NCBI GenBank assembly: GCA_947490975.1
Contig: CANLHV010000051.1
Span: 1 to 8,197, forward strand
Source: Acidimicrobiaceae bacterium
GTDB taxonomy: Bacteria; Actinomycetota; Acidimicrobiia; Acidimicrobiales; Ilumatobacteraceae
Reading direction: 5' to 3'
Length of the DNA: 8,197 nucleotides
A program made the position numbers and the translations under genes. This document shows positions 6,863 to 8,197 of the stretch, one piece after another. The stretch's first letter is position 1, and each line of letters starts with the position of its first letter. The notes under the pieces are model-generated. The model made no database searches. It had not been told where the DNA came from and was given only the letters and a program-made list of their open reading frames with translations.

Positions 6863-8197
6863 CTAGTGCTTTTTGGGTTTCTTAGTTGGTTTGTCTTTCG
6901 ATTTTTTGCCTGCATGTCGCGACTTTTGTGGCACAACATATTCGGCGGGAATGCGACCAGAAAAATCAATGCCGCTATCGGTGAGTTCGATTAGATCTCC
7001 GTCTTCGCACAACAAAACATTTCGCGGCGCAACACCCATTATTTTTGCCAACTCGGCATTGGCAACCATATGGCGATATTCGCCGTGAATCGGCACAAAC
7101 CATTGTGGTTCGGTGACGTTTAAATACGTCTTTAAATCTTCGGCTTGGGCATGACCAGTTGCATGCACGTCGGCAATGCCAGAGTGCACGACAGTCGCCC
7201 CTCGGCGCAATAGTGCATCAATCACCTTGTTGACATTGTGTTCATTGCCGGGGATCGCATGACTCGAGAAAATAACCACATCACTCTCGCCGACTTTTAC
7301 ATAGCGGCTGTCACCTTTTGCGAGATTTGTCAGCGCCGACATCGCTTCGCCTTGTGAGCCAGTTGAAATAATGCAGATTTCTTCGTCGTCATACTTTCCG
7401 AGAGTGTCTGCACTTACCAAACTCTTTTCAGGAATCGTCAAAACTTTCAAATCACGAGCGAGACGAATGTTGTTGATCATCGACCTGCCCAGAGGCACGA
7501 CAACTCGACCCGAATCAATTGCCGCATCAGCAATTTGTTGAACACGATGAATGTGGCTGGCAAAACTTGCGGTGATTATTCGCTTGCCGCGATGCTCGTT
7601 GAAGATTGCTCGCAAAACAACACCTACATCAGACTCACTTGGTGCATGACCACGCTCACCAGCATTTGTTGAGTCGAGCATCAACAACCGAATGCCTTCG
7701 TTCGAAGAGAGCGAGCCAAGCCGAGCCAGATCTGTGCGGCGATGATCAACGGGCGTGAGGTCAATCTTGAAGTCGCCCGAATGCACGATCACACCTTGGG
7801 CTGTGTGCAGCGCAATCGCATGAGCGTGTGGCACCGAATGCGTAACCGGGATGAACTCAACATCGAACGGCCCTATCTTTATGCGATCGTTGTCGCTGAC
7901 TTCAATGAACTTGGTCTTGTCGGTAAGTCGTGCCTCGGCAATTCGGTTGCGTGCGAGGCCAAGAGTCAGCGCCGAGCCGTATAACGGAAACGATGCATCT
8001 TGCAGCAAATATTGCAAGGCTCCGACATGATCTTCGTGTCCATGGGTTGCGACACAGCCGACAATGCGATCTTTTCGCTCAAGCAACCAAGTGAAATCAG
8101 GAATTATCACGTCGATGTCATCACCGTGTTCGGCCTTCGGAAACATCAAACCGCAATCGATCAGCAAAATCTTTTTGTCTTGTTCGACCGCCATGCA
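6863..8197 (-). CDS. rnj: Ribonuclease J (metallo-beta-lactamase/beta-CASP), 5' end cut by the window edge, C-terminal domain apparently absent
   Basis: RNase J is a cytoplasmic zinc-dependent 5'-3' exonuclease and endonuclease in mRNA decay and rRNA maturation. The frame is open to the right edge. The Met at 8194 is probably internal, because the visible C-M-A-V-E-Q context continues the usual GGLGEIGRNC segment, so about 20-40 residues are missing. Numbering from that Met, the metal ligands are H51-x-H53-x-D55-H56, H119 (PVTHS), D141 (HSGDFK) and H370 (VPIHGEYRH). The beta-CASP region includes ASFASHIHR, STGSQGE at 277-283 and HATGHA at 344-349. Most bacterial RNase J proteins have a further C-terminal domain of about 90-100 residues. 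Here, after GRIPAEY, the protein ends in a tail with eight lysines in its last 17 residues, then TAG. ftsK starts 77 bases further on, leaving no room for the domain. Family assignment is certain; the effect of the shortening is unknown. Confidence 0.95.
   Translation of the reverse strand, partial: CMAVEQDKKILLIDCGLMFPKAEHGDDIDVIIPDFTWLLERKDRIVGCVATHGHEDHVGALQYLLQDASFPLYGSALTLGLARNRIAEARLTDKTKFIEVSDNDRIKIGPFDVEFIPVTHSVPHAHAIALHTAQGVIVHSGDFKIDLTPVDHRRTDLARLGSLSSNEGIRLLMLDSTNAGERGHAPSESDVGVVLRAIFNEHRGKRIITASFASHIHRVQQIADAAIDSGRVVVPLGRSMINNIRLARDLKVLTIPEKSLVSADTLGKYDDEEICIISTGSQGEAMSALTNLAKGDSRYVKVGESDVVIFSSHAIPGNEHNVNKVIDALLRRGATVVHSGIADVHATGHAQAEDLKTYLNVTEPQWFVPIHGEYRHMVANAELAKIMGVAPRNVLLCEDGDLIELTDSGIDFSGRIPAEYVVPQKSRHAGKKSKDKPTKKPKKH

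Noticed and set aside
8192..8194. ATG at 8194 as the true start of RNase J
   Set aside because: The residues around it match an internal segment of the family, and the frame stays open to the window edge, so the gene almost certainly begins outside the window.

Overview
The window reads as a stretch of core actinobacterial chromosome, with every supported gene on the minus strand. Transcription therefore runs from high to low coordinates: RNase J (5' end cut by the right edge), ftsK, rimO, pgsA, cinA, then a saccharopine dehydrogenase-like gene cut by the left edge. The run rnj-ftsK-rimO-pgsA-cinA is a familiar neighbourhood in Actinomycetota. By eye, GC is near one half, which is low for the phylum. 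The FtsK and saccharopine dehydrogenase-like sequences remind me of the Acidimicrobiia (Ilumatobacter-like aquatic lineages). That placement is inference and has not been tested with a tree.

Layout: 8197-6863 encodes RNase J, an RNA-decay nuclease, with its metal-binding motifs intact but apparently without the usual C-terminal domain. After a 77-base gap, 6785-4314 encodes the DNA translocase FtsK, with four membrane helices, a charged linker, an ATPase motor and a gamma domain. After a 52-base gap, 4261-2951 encodes RimO, the ribosomal protein S12 methylthiotransferase. pgsA follows and overlaps the end of rimO; it makes phosphatidylglycerol phosphate. cinA starts on the last base of the pgsA stop codon (TAATG). 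After an 86-base gap comes an NAD(P)-dependent saccharopine dehydrogenase-like enzyme, from 1079 past the left edge.

The genes do not form one pathway. They are housekeeping functions (RNA turnover, chromosome segregation, ribosome modification, phospholipid synthesis, pyridine nucleotide salvage) that tend to stay together in this phylum. rimO-pgsA-cinA is the tightest block and is probably translated from one message. I saw no RNA genes, mobile elements, CRISPR arrays or gene-free stretches over 100 bases.

I found no new biological system. The points most worth a second look are the shortened RNase J with a lysine-rich tail, the absence of the expected clgR/recA genes directly after cinA, and the lack of clear Shine-Dalgarno sequences, with a possible near-leaderless start at rimO.
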